The notes under the pieces were generated by a model that was not told the DNA's origin, searched no databases, and was given only the letters and a program-made list of their open reading frames with translations. The position numbers and the translations under genes were made by a program. Positions 50,227 to 57,706 of a stretch of 64,000 nt of DNA are shown here, one piece after another; position 1 is the first letter of the stretch; each line of letters opens with the position of its first letter. The stretch comes from Luteolibacter flavescens (lineage in GTDB: Bacteria; Verrucomicrobiota; Verrucomicrobiia; Verrucomicrobiales; Akkermansiaceae): contig NZ_JAPDDS010000006.1 in NCBI RefSeq assembly GCF_025950085.1, positions 305,749-369,748 of the forward strand. The letters are read 5' to 3'.

Positions 50227-51015
50227 ATGAGAGCCACCCCTCGTCTCACGGCGCTGCTGCTTGCGGCGTTTTCCGCGCCCCTCGCGGCGCAGGTCATCAA
50301 TATCGACTTCGACGAAAGCGCGATTTCCCCGGTATTCTCCGGGCTCGCTGCCGCTCCCGATCCCTCCGGCACTGCCGCGGTGTGGAACCAGATGTATGGC
50401 AGCGGGAATGCCGTCCTCGTAGCCTCGGGCCTGCGGAACTCCGCGGACGAGGTCACAGGGGTCGGCATCAGCCTGGGCATCAATGGCAGCTACACCAGCA
50501 CCGCCGGACAGCAGGAGAATGGCGGGGCGAGCCTGGTCTATCAGAACCTGATGGCGGACTACGTCTTCCTCTCCGCGCCGACCAATCTCGAGGTGATGAC
50601 CCAATACGGCGCCATCACCGGGCTCGATCCGCTGAAGCTCTACGACATCTATCTCTACGCCCAGGGGAACAATTTCAGCGGCCAGTATTCCGACGGCCAG
50701 AACGCCCTCATCACGATCAACGGCGTCTCGAAGCAGACCTCGTGGGACGGCGTCATCGGCGGCAACGGCCTTTTGGCCGAGGGCATCGAATACGTGAGAT
50801 TCTCCGTGCTGCCGGATCCCACGGGCAGAGTGGACTTCAGCTACGCGAATGTCGTGGCCGGGGTGAATGCCACGACCGATCTCGATGGCATGAGCTCGCG
50901 GTTCGCGGCGATCAATGCCATCCAGATCGTGGACGTCGCGGCGGTGCCTGAGCCTGCCGTGACGATGCTCGGTGCCATCGGCCTGCTGGCATTGCTTCGT
51001 CGCCGCAGGCCGTGA
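50227..51015 (+). CDS. PEP-CTERM exported protein
   Basis: 262 residues with a signal peptide (LTALLLAAFSAPLAAQ) and a C-terminal sorting tag VPEPAVTMLGAIGLLALLRRRRP: the PEP motif, a hydrophobic stretch and an Arg tail, recognised by exosortase. The mature part is rich in Asn, Gly and Ser with no known enzyme motif. Such proteins are surface or matrix components in Verrucomicrobia. Confidence 0.88.
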   Translation: MRATPRLTALLLAAFSAPLAAQVINIDFDESAISPVFSGLAAAPDPSGTAAVWNQMYGSGNAVLVASGLRNSADEVTGVGISLGINGSYTSTAGQQENGGASLVYQNLMADYVFLSAPTNLEVMTQYGAITGLDPLKLYDIYLYAQGNNFSGQYSDGQNALITINGVSKQTSWDGVIGGNGLLAEGIEYVRFSVLPDPTGRVDFSYANVVAGVNATTDLDGMSSRFAAINAIQIVDVAAVPEPAVTMLGAIGLLALLRRRRP

Positions 51016-51027
51016 CCGCGGCGTGCC

Positions 51028-51702
51028 TCACTCGGTCTTCGGCTTCTTCGGGCGGAAGTGCTCGTTGATCTTCGTCTCCGTCTCGCGGTCGATGATCATG
51101 GAGCTGGAAAGGTCCGTCGCCAGATTGCGGGCCGAGGCGATGTCGGTGTCGTTCGGCGTCGCATTTTTGTTGTCGAAGGGGCGCAGCTCGAAGTTCGGCA
51201 CGACCTTCTCAAGGCCGGGCGAGATGGCGGGATCGATCACGCAGATGATGGCCGTGCGCGCGGGAGTCTCGGGCAGGTCGCCTCTCCGCAGGGCGGCGAC
51301 TTCCTTCGGCCCGGCGAGCATGCCGAGTTGCTCGGCATGGAGGTAGCCTCGCATCAGGGTTTCGCGGGCCAGCTTCTCGCGCGACGGATAGTTCTCGAAT
51401 TCCTCACCGGCACCGGGGTCTTCCTTTTTCGTGCCGAAGACGGTGTCGAAGAACACGGTCGGCTCCACGCCCAGCTTCTTCGCGTCGTCGATGATGGCGA
51501 TGCTGCGGAGGAAGGTCGTGCGAGCGTCCTTCTCGGTCATTGCCCGGTAGAAGGATGCCTCGGAGACCTGCGCGCGCATTTCCGCGACGAGCTCGTCCTT
51601 CCGGGTCTCGCGCTTGTGGTAGCGGGACACGTAGATGAAGGTCACGAAGGCGAGCAGGCCGTAAACGGTCCACTTCAGAATGGCGGCTACACGGGGGTCC
51701 AT
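51028..51702 (-). CDS. Hypothetical membrane-anchored protein downstream of pilT
   Basis: 224 residues from the ATG complementary to 51700-51702. One N-terminal membrane helix (AILKWTVYGLLAFVTFIYV) and a charged cytoplasmic or periplasmic body. Its start overlaps the stop of the PilT-like gene (ATGA), so it probably works with it. No family recognised. Confidence 0.65.
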   Translation of the reverse strand: MDPRVAAILKWTVYGLLAFVTFIYVSRYHKRETRKDELVAEMRAQVSEASFYRAMTEKDARTTFLRSIAIIDDAKKLGVEPTVFFDTVFGTKKEDPGAGEEFENYPSREKLARETLMRGYLHAEQLGMLAGPKEVAALRRGDLPETPARTAIICVIDPAISPGLEKVVPNFELRPFDNKNATPNDTDIASARNLATDLSSSMIIDRETETKINEHFRPKKPKTE

Positions 51703-52802
51703 CAGGTCCAGATTGATTTTGGTTTTTTCGCTTCGGCCGGTTCGGGCGGAGTGTCGAAGTTCCGCTTCTCGCGGCAGTGGAAGAGTGCTTCCTCGCGGGT
51801 GATGTAGCCGCTGTCGAGCAGGCCGCCTATCGATTGGTCGATGGTGCGGTTGCCGTCCTTGAAGCCGATCTCCATGAGGCCGACGAGCTGCTCCAGCTTC
51901 CGCTCGCGGATGCACGCGCGGATGCCGTGGTTCGCGCGCAGCACCTCGGAGGCAAGCACACGGCCCTGGCCATCTGCCCGCTGGATGAGGCGCTGGGAAA
52001 CGATGGCCTCCAGCACGCCGGCGAGCTGTGTCACCACTTGCGCCTGCTGGTCCGGCGGGAAGACATCGACCAGACGGTCCACCGACTGCGGCGCATCCAC
52101 CGTGTGCAGCGTGGCCAGCACCAGGTGACCCGTTTCCGCCGCGGTCAGCGCGATGCGGATGGTTTCCAGATCCCGCAGCTCGGATACGACGATGACGTCC
52201 GGGTCCTGCCGCAGTGCCTGGCGCAGGGCGATGGGGAAGCCGCGGGTGTCGCTGCCGATCTCGCGCTGCTTGATCAGGCAGCTCGCATGGGAAAAGACGA
52301 ACTCGATGGGGTCCTCGATGGTGACGATCACCCCGGAGCGGTTCTCGGAAATCCGCCGGATCATCGCGGCGAGCGTGGTCGATTTGCCGGAGCCGGTGAT
52401 GCCGGTCACGAGCACCAGCCCGCGGCGCAGCGTGCAGACATCGTGCACCACGGCATGGTGGCCCAGTTCACCGAGTTCCGGGATGTGCTCCGGGATGTGG
52501 CGAAAGGCGGCCTCGTGCGATCCGCGCGCGATGTAGACATTGCCACGGAAGCGGCCCACGCCTTCCAGGTGCAGCGCGTAGTCCAGCTCCAGGTTTGCCT
52601 CCAGCGCCGAGCGCTGCGCTTCCGAGAGCGTGTCGAGGATCAGCCGGCGCGTCGTGTCGGGATCGAGGAGGAATTCCTCCAGCGGCACGAGATTTCCCCC
52701 CACGCGCGCGGCGGGCGGCGCCCAGGCGGAGAGGTGGAGGTCGGAGCCGCCCAGCTCGACGGCTTGGCGGAGGTAGTCGGTGATTTCGCGGACCTGGCTC
52801 AC
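51702..52802 (-). CDS. PilT/PilU-type ATPase (1)
   Basis: 366 residues. Walker A GITGSGKSTT, Asp box IVTIEDPIEFVF, Walker B ALRQDPDVIVVSELRDLETI and His box TGHLVLATLHT are all present, along with FPPDQQAQVVTQLAGVLEAIVSQRL and the LGGSDLHLS N-terminus. These are retraction motors of type IV pili. The usual VGEMRD is VSELRD here. It lies 23 bases downstream of a second, more divergent PilT-like gene. Confidence 0.9.
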   Translation of the reverse strand: MSQVREITDYLRQAVELGGSDLHLSAWAPPAARVGGNLVPLEEFLLDPDTTRRLILDTLSEAQRSALEANLELDYALHLEGVGRFRGNVYIARGSHEAAFRHIPEHIPELGELGHHAVVHDVCTLRRGLVLVTGITGSGKSTTLAAMIRRISENRSGVIVTIEDPIEFVFSHASCLIKQREIGSDTRGFPIALRQALRQDPDVIVVSELRDLETIRIALTAAETGHLVLATLHTVDAPQSVDRLVDVFPPDQQAQVVTQLAGVLEAIVSQRLIQRADGQGRVLASEVLRANHGIRACIRERKLEQLVGLMEIGFKDGNRTIDQSIGGLLDSGYITREEALFHCREKRNFDTPPEPAEAKKPKSIWT

Positions 52803-52825
52803 GGGATTGGTTCTTTTGTAGGAAA

Positions 52826-53887
52826 CTAGGAGATCCCCCGCATGGCGCGATCAAAATCCTGCGGTCGGTCGGTGGCCGTGCGTGCGACGGCGGGGTCGAT
52901 GATGCCCTGCTGGGCCGCGGCGATGAGGTAGCGGAGGAAGGAGCAGCCTTGTGAATCGTCGCACTTGTTCAGGTGGTCCTTCAGGTCGTCGTAGCTGGCC
53001 TCGGCAAGCCACTTGCGGGTGATGGCCTCGTTCTGGAAATACTCCAGCACGGCGATCACCCCGCCATCCAGGCGCGGCAGGAGCTGCTGGGAGATGGCCC
53101 CGATGAGCTGGTGGGACAACAGGCTCAGCGCCCCGGCATTGCTGGAGTCGCTCATGATGCGGTTCAGCCGCTCCATGGCCACCGGCACCCCGGCGACGCC
53201 GGAGCCGTGCAGCGTGGAAATGACAAGGTGGCCGGTCTCCGCGGCCCGCAGCGCGGCGAAAGCGGACTCCGCATCGCGGATCTCGCCGAAGAGGATGATG
53301 TCCGGATTCTGCCGGAGCGCGGCCCGCAGCGCGATGTGGAAGCTCTCCGTGTCCCGCTTCACCTCGCGCTGGGAAAACCACGCGCGCTTGTTTTCAAAGA
53401 GATACTCGATGGGGTCCTCGATCGTCACGATGTGCCGCTGGTGGTGGCGGTTCACCCACTCGAGGCAGGCGGCGATGGTCGTGGATTTCCCTGAGCCGGT
53501 CGGCCCGCTCACGATGATGAGGCCGGAGCGGCGCTCCATCCATGACGCGAGGATGTGCCCGGGCAGGCCCAGCTCCTCGAAAGAAGGGATCTCCTTCTTG
53601 ATCGGCCGCATCACCACGCCGAGACGTCCTAGCGTGCGGTAGCCATTGACGCGCAGGCGTCCCACGTCCTCCACCTCGAAGCTGGAGTCGCCGTCATTGT
53701 CAGTTTCCGGATTCATCCCGCAGGACTGCCAGATATCCGCCACGTCCTCCGAGGTGACGGGGCCACCGTGGGCGATGATGATCTCGCCGTCTCCCCGCAC
53801 GCGCGGTCGCTCGCCCTCGATCAAGAACACATCGCTGGCACCGCCGGTGAAGGCATTCTGGATCAGGGCGCGGATCTCGGGACTCAT
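52826..53887 (-). CDS. PilT-type ATPase (2), divergent
   Basis: 353 residues with GPTGSGKSTT, IVTIEDPIEYLF, ALRQNPDIILFGEIRDAESA and TGHLVISTLHGSG. The N-terminus (TGGASDVFLIEGERPRVRGDGE) is a shortened PilT N-domain. The LLSHQLIGAISQQLLPRLDGG segment replaces the usual C-terminal PilT pattern. Two PilT paralogues side by side without other pilus genes suggest a specialised motor pair, such as PilT with PilU. Confidence 0.87.
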   Translation of the reverse strand: MSPEIRALIQNAFTGGASDVFLIEGERPRVRGDGEIIIAHGGPVTSEDVADIWQSCGMNPETDNDGDSSFEVEDVGRLRVNGYRTLGRLGVVMRPIKKEIPSFEELGLPGHILASWMERRSGLIIVSGPTGSGKSTTIAACLEWVNRHHQRHIVTIEDPIEYLFENKRAWFSQREVKRDTESFHIALRAALRQNPDIILFGEIRDAESAFAALRAAETGHLVISTLHGSGVAGVPVAMERLNRIMSDSSNAGALSLLSHQLIGAISQQLLPRLDGGVIAVLEYFQNEAITRKWLAEASYDDLKDHLNKCDDSQGCSFLRYLIAAAQQGIIDPAVARTATDRPQDFDRAMRGIS

Positions 53888-53994
53888 GGGAAGAAACTAA
53901 CAGGACCCCGCCGGGGGAGGGGAAGGGGGAAATCGTGATATCCCATCAAACCCCGCCGGTGGCGAAAGTTGCCGCCGTCCGCCGTGTCACGGCG

Positions 53995-54624
53995 TCACTT
54001 CATCAGGTAGCCGGTCGTGTCCGGCGTGAAGATCGCGGCGTCCACCTTTGCATTGATCTTCGAGTCGGAGAAGACCGTGCGGATCCGCGACTTGTCCTCC
54101 AGTTCCAAGTCCAGCGCGCGCAGCTCGTGGTTGCGGGTGTCGATGTCCAGGAACATCCACGACACGTGCTTGCGCATGGTCTTGTCCTTCGGCCGCACGG
54201 TGAGCTGGTAGATCGCGCCGCTCATGCGGGACTCCACCAGCTCGAAGGTCGCCTGGAAGCCCGCGAGATCGCGGAAGGCCTCGTCGGAGAGCAGGGTGAA
54301 CTGCCGCGCTTCCGGTGATGCGGTGTCGATCTTCTTGCCGCGCTTCTTCGCCACATCGAGCAGCGTCATCGTCTTGCCATCGGAGGCGGCGAGCGTCTTC
54401 ACCGGGTTGCCGAGTTCCCAGCACAGTTTGCCCGGCCGCACCATGCGCATGCGACCGGGGGTGGTGACGGGCTTCTTCAGCGAGGGCAGCTTGCGCTCCT
54501 GCACGAAGTTCGTGTCCAGGCTCTGCAGGTTCTTCTGCCTGCCGATCCAGGTTTCGAGCGGCTTCAGGTCGAGTTCCGCCCGGGCGAGCGAAACGAGGGA
54601 CAGCAGGACGAGCAGGGCGCGCAT
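53995..54624 (-). CDS. LolA-like outer-membrane lipoprotein carrier
   Basis: 209 residues from the ATG complementary to 54622-54624 with a signal peptide (MRALLVLLSLVSLARA). The start of the mature protein and the pattern LQSLDTNFVQERKLPSLKKPVTTPGRMRMVRPGKLCWE match LolA-type carriers that ferry lipoproteins or glycolipids across the periplasm. Longer frames upstream overlap the next gene and are unlikely. Confidence 0.78.
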   Translation of the reverse strand: MRALLVLLSLVSLARAELDLKPLETWIGRQKNLQSLDTNFVQERKLPSLKKPVTTPGRMRMVRPGKLCWELGNPVKTLAASDGKTMTLLDVAKKRGKKIDTASPEARQFTLLSDEAFRDLAGFQATFELVESRMSGAIYQLTVRPKDKTMRKHVSWMFLDIDTRNHELRALDLELEDKSRIRTVFSDSKINAKVDAAIFTPDTTGYLMK

Positions 54625-54701
54625 GGTCGGGGAGCGGAGTGCCGGGTGAGATGATAGTTCCAGATGCCCGCGGGAAGCAGGCAGCAAGCAGGCGAGACGG
54701 G

Positions 54702-55073
54702 TCAGTCCTTCTTCGCGGTGTAGTCGAAGACGAAGGCCTTTTCGAGCAGCGGCTTGAGCTTCGCGCCGAATTCCTTGTGGGCCGGGTGCGGCAGGTAGGC
54801 CTCCAGCGCGGCCTTGTCTTTGAAGGTGACGAAGAAGCAGTGGGTGAAGCCGTCGTTGAGCTTTTCCACGCTCTCGCTGGTGCCCCATTCATAGCCCTTG
54901 ATGCTGTCGATCTTCTTCGGCAGCTCGGCGAAGGCCTTCTCGATCTCCTTCACCTGCTCGGGCGTGGCCTCGGGCTTGAACTTGAAGAAGACGACGTGGC
55001 GGAACTCGTTTTCAGCGACAGCGGCGGTGGCTAGGGCGGCGGACATGACGGCGGTGAGAAGGGCTTTGGCCAT
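54702..55073 (-). CDS. Exported Dabb (A/B-barrel) protein
   Basis: 123 residues with a signal peptide (LTAVMSAALATAAVA) and a Dabb domain: FRHVVFFKFKPEATPEQVKEIEKAFAEL and HCFFVTFKDKAALEAYLPHPAHKEF. These small dimeric barrels are often stress-induced. No catalytic residue is evident. Confidence 0.83.
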   Translation of the reverse strand: MAKALLTAVMSAALATAAVAENEFRHVVFFKFKPEATPEQVKEIEKAFAELPKKIDSIKGYEWGTSESVEKLNDGFTHCFFVTFKDKAALEAYLPHPAHKEFGAKLKPLLEKAFVFDYTAKKD

Positions 55074-55140
55074 GGCAGGATGCTCCGGCGAGCGAGGGGA
55101 GCTGTCAAACTCCGGAAACCCCGGAAATCGAGAACGTCAT

Positions 55141-56370
55141 TCATGCCCTTAGCCGCCGCACCGAGGTGACGAGCAGCGGCAGGCACACCAGGGCGACCGG
55201 CCACAGGGTGTGCAGCGGGGCGGGGTCCGCACCTGCGGAGAGGCGGTCGATGGCGAGGCCGATGAGCGGTGCCCAGATGGCGGCGGCGAGCGAGCTGGCC
55301 TGGGACTCGATGCTGAGCACGGTGGCGGCGCGCTTCTCCTCGCCATCGCGGTCGAAGCGTCCGATGTGGATGGGCCGCCAGAGATTCTGCAGGATGCCCA
55401 GGGCGATGAAGACGAGCACGGCCAGCCAGCCGATGCCGAGGAAGAGCGACAAGCCGAGCGCCATCATGGAAATCGCGCACATCCACATGAGCCGCGAGAT
55501 GGCCGGCTCCGTGCCGCCGCGCCTTTCCTCGAAGCGATGCGCGGAGCGCGATGCCCTGCTGGAGAGGATGTGCAGCGCGGCATAGGCGATGCCGCCGAGT
55601 ACGGCGGTGCGCTGCTCGCCGGTCATCGCGAGGTGCACCGGTAGCGCGACGGCGAAGGCCTGCACCACAACCTGCAGGTAGTCCTTCACCACGGAATAGC
55701 TTCCCTCCACCGACACGCTGTCGGCGATGAGGCGGCGGATGGAGGACTTCGCGACGACTTCCTGGAAGCCATCCCGCAGGTGCCGCCACGCCTGGCGCAG
55801 TCCGCCGCCGCGCGGGATGCCCTCGTCGAGCGCCGCGGGGTAGGTGGCGAGATTCACCAGATTCAGCGCCGCGGGGATCGCGCTGAGCAGGAAGACGGTG
55901 GAGAAATTCCCCGTGAAGAAGACCAGCGCCGCCGCGATGAGCGAGGAGAGCGCGGAGCCCATCTTCGACCACGAGCGGGTGTAGCCATACACCTTTGTCC
56001 GCTCGCCCTCGCGTCCCTGCTCGCGCAGCCACGAGTAGATCAGCGCCTTGTGCGTGCCATCGCGGAAGGCATCCGCGGTGCCGTAAAAGACCATCGCGCC
56101 GACCAGCATCCAGGTGTCCGAAGCGAAGCCGAGCACCAGGTAGGAGACCACGTAGCAGGCCATGCTGGCGATCATGCAGCGGCGCCGCCCGATCGCGTCC
56201 GCCAGCGCGCCGGAGGGGATCTGGCTGAGATTCCCCGCGATCTCCCGCACCGCGATGAGCCCGCCGATGCCGAGGAAATCCATCCCGCGCTCCCGCAACG
56301 CCAGGATGAGGAAGGCCTCGAAGAACCGCAGGTTTTTCAGAAAGCCGTAGAGGGAAAAGCGGGCGATCAT
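55141..56370 (-). CDS. Major facilitator superfamily transporter
   Basis: 409 residues with about ten to twelve membrane helices. The motif A-like loop GALADAIGRRRCMIASM lies after helix 2 and the central loop is long and charged. It starts MIARFSLYGFLKNLRFFEAF. The substrate is unknown. Confidence 0.82.
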   Translation of the reverse strand: MIARFSLYGFLKNLRFFEAFLILALRERGMDFLGIGGLIAVREIAGNLSQIPSGALADAIGRRRCMIASMACYVVSYLVLGFASDTWMLVGAMVFYGTADAFRDGTHKALIYSWLREQGREGERTKVYGYTRSWSKMGSALSSLIAAALVFFTGNFSTVFLLSAIPAALNLVNLATYPAALDEGIPRGGGLRQAWRHLRDGFQEVVAKSSIRRLIADSVSVEGSYSVVKDYLQVVVQAFAVALPVHLAMTGEQRTAVLGGIAYAALHILSSRASRSAHRFEERRGGTEPAISRLMWMCAISMMALGLSLFLGIGWLAVLVFIALGILQNLWRPIHIGRFDRDGEEKRAATVLSIESQASSLAAAIWAPLIGLAIDRLSAGADPAPLHTLWPVALVCLPLLVTSVRRLRA

Positions 56371-56487
56371 GCGGACGGCCTTGTTTTCGACGATTGGCGG
56401 CAGAGTTCAATGCCGCGGTGATCGTGAAGAGGTCATCTTCATGGGATTGGCTTGAACTCCTTCATCGGGGCGGCCAACTCTTGAGTT

Positions 56488-57186
56488 ATGGTTAGCCAGA
56501 CTCCTCCCATGCCTTCTTCCGAACAGCGGACCCCGGGTCTTGCGATTGCCAGCGTGATCTGTGGCCCGCTCGGTATCTTCACCGCTGGATTGAGCGGTAT
56601 CGCCGCGGTCATCACCGGCCACATGGCGCTCTCCGCGATCAAGCGTTCCGGAGGGCGGCTGAAGGGCACGGGCCTGGCCATCACCGGCCTCGTCACGGGC
56701 TACCTCACGATCCTCATCCTGCCGATCGCGATCCTCGCGGGTCTCACCGCGCCGGTATTCTTGAAGCAGCGCCAAAGGGCGGACCTCACGGAGACGATTC
56801 AGAATGCGAGGCAACTGCACATTGCGTTCATCGCGTTCGACGGCGAATACGGTTCGTTTCCTTCGGACGAACTTGCCAGGGAATTGCCCGAGTTCTCCGG
56901 GCTCACCGGTCCGAGGGTTTTGGAGCAGCTTGAGGTTTCGGGGATGGTGGATGACCTGGACCGTCTGCTCGCGGCAAAAGCAGCGCCGGGATCGAAGTGG
57001 TACTACTTTCCTCGTATGAGCTCGTCGGGCAAGCCCGAGCCGCGATTGCTGATGGGACCCATGATCGGCGACAGATACGCCACCCTTCGTATTGATGGAT
57101 CCGTGAAGGCGGAACCTCCAACGTCATTGTCACCGTCAGATCTCACTGGTTCGGTGGAGATCCCGGTGCCGCAGAGAAGTCGCTGA
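56488..57186 (+). CDS. DUF4190-domain membrane protein
   Basis: 232 residues. The N-terminal region has the DUF4190 pattern (LAIASVICGPLGIFTAGLSGIAAVITGHMALSAIKRSGGRLKGTGLAITGLVTGYL) with two helices, followed by a pseudopilin-like stretch (QRADLTETIQNARQLHIAFIAFDGEYGSFPSDEL) that resembles DUF1559/type II pseudopilin proteins. An ATG at 56509 is an alternative start. Confidence 0.78.
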   Translation: MVSQTPPMPSSEQRTPGLAIASVICGPLGIFTAGLSGIAAVITGHMALSAIKRSGGRLKGTGLAITGLVTGYLTILILPIAILAGLTAPVFLKQRQRADLTETIQNARQLHIAFIAFDGEYGSFPSDELARELPEFSGLTGPRVLEQLEVSGMVDDLDRLLAAKAAPGSKWYYFPRMSSSGKPEPRLLMGPMIGDRYATLRIDGSVKAEPPTSLSPSDLTGSVEIPVPQRSR

Positions 57187-57255
57187 CCTGACGCTCCAAA
57201 CACGCCCCGCAGTTCCAATCGCGTCCTCGCGAAAACAGGCGATGATGCGCGGCAA

Positions 57256-57654
57256 ATGGAACGTCCGCAAACGCACAGCAAGGTCATCGGATACCTGCTC
57301 TGGATTTTCGGTGTCACAGGTGCCCACCGCTTCTACTTCGGCCGCCCGATCACCGGTGTGATCTGGTTCTGCACGCTCGGCCTCTTCGGCATCGGGTGGC
57401 TGATCGACCTATTCCTCATCCCCGGCATGGAGCGGGCGGCGGCGCGGAAGTATGCCACCGGTCCGGTCGATTACTCGGTGGCGTGGATCCTCCAGACCTT
57501 CCTCGGTGTGTTCGGCATTCACCGCTTCTACATGGGCAAAGTCTGGACCGGCCTGCTGTGGATGTTCACCGGCGGCCTCTGTCTGATCGGCTATCTCTAC
57601 GACTACTGCACGCTGAACGGACAGATCGACGAGAAGAACCGGGCCGGCGGCTGA
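57256..57654 (+). CDS. TM2-domain protein, two copies
   Basis: 132 residues with two TM2 units: GYLLWIFGVTGAHRFYFGRP followed by GIGWLIDLFLIPGM, and AWILQTFLGVFGIHRFYMGK followed by GLCLIGYLYDYCTLN. The GxHRFYxG signature occurs in both. TM2 proteins are small membrane proteins of unknown role; here the unit is duplicated in tandem. Confidence 0.88.
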   Translation: MERPQTHSKVIGYLLWIFGVTGAHRFYFGRPITGVIWFCTLGLFGIGWLIDLFLIPGMERAAARKYATGPVDYSVAWILQTFLGVFGIHRFYMGKVWTGLLWMFTGGLCLIGYLYDYCTLNGQIDEKNRAGG

Positions 57655-57706
57655 CGAAGCCCGCGGGGATGTGAAACTACGGCACCTCCAGTAGATGCCG
57701 TTTTGC

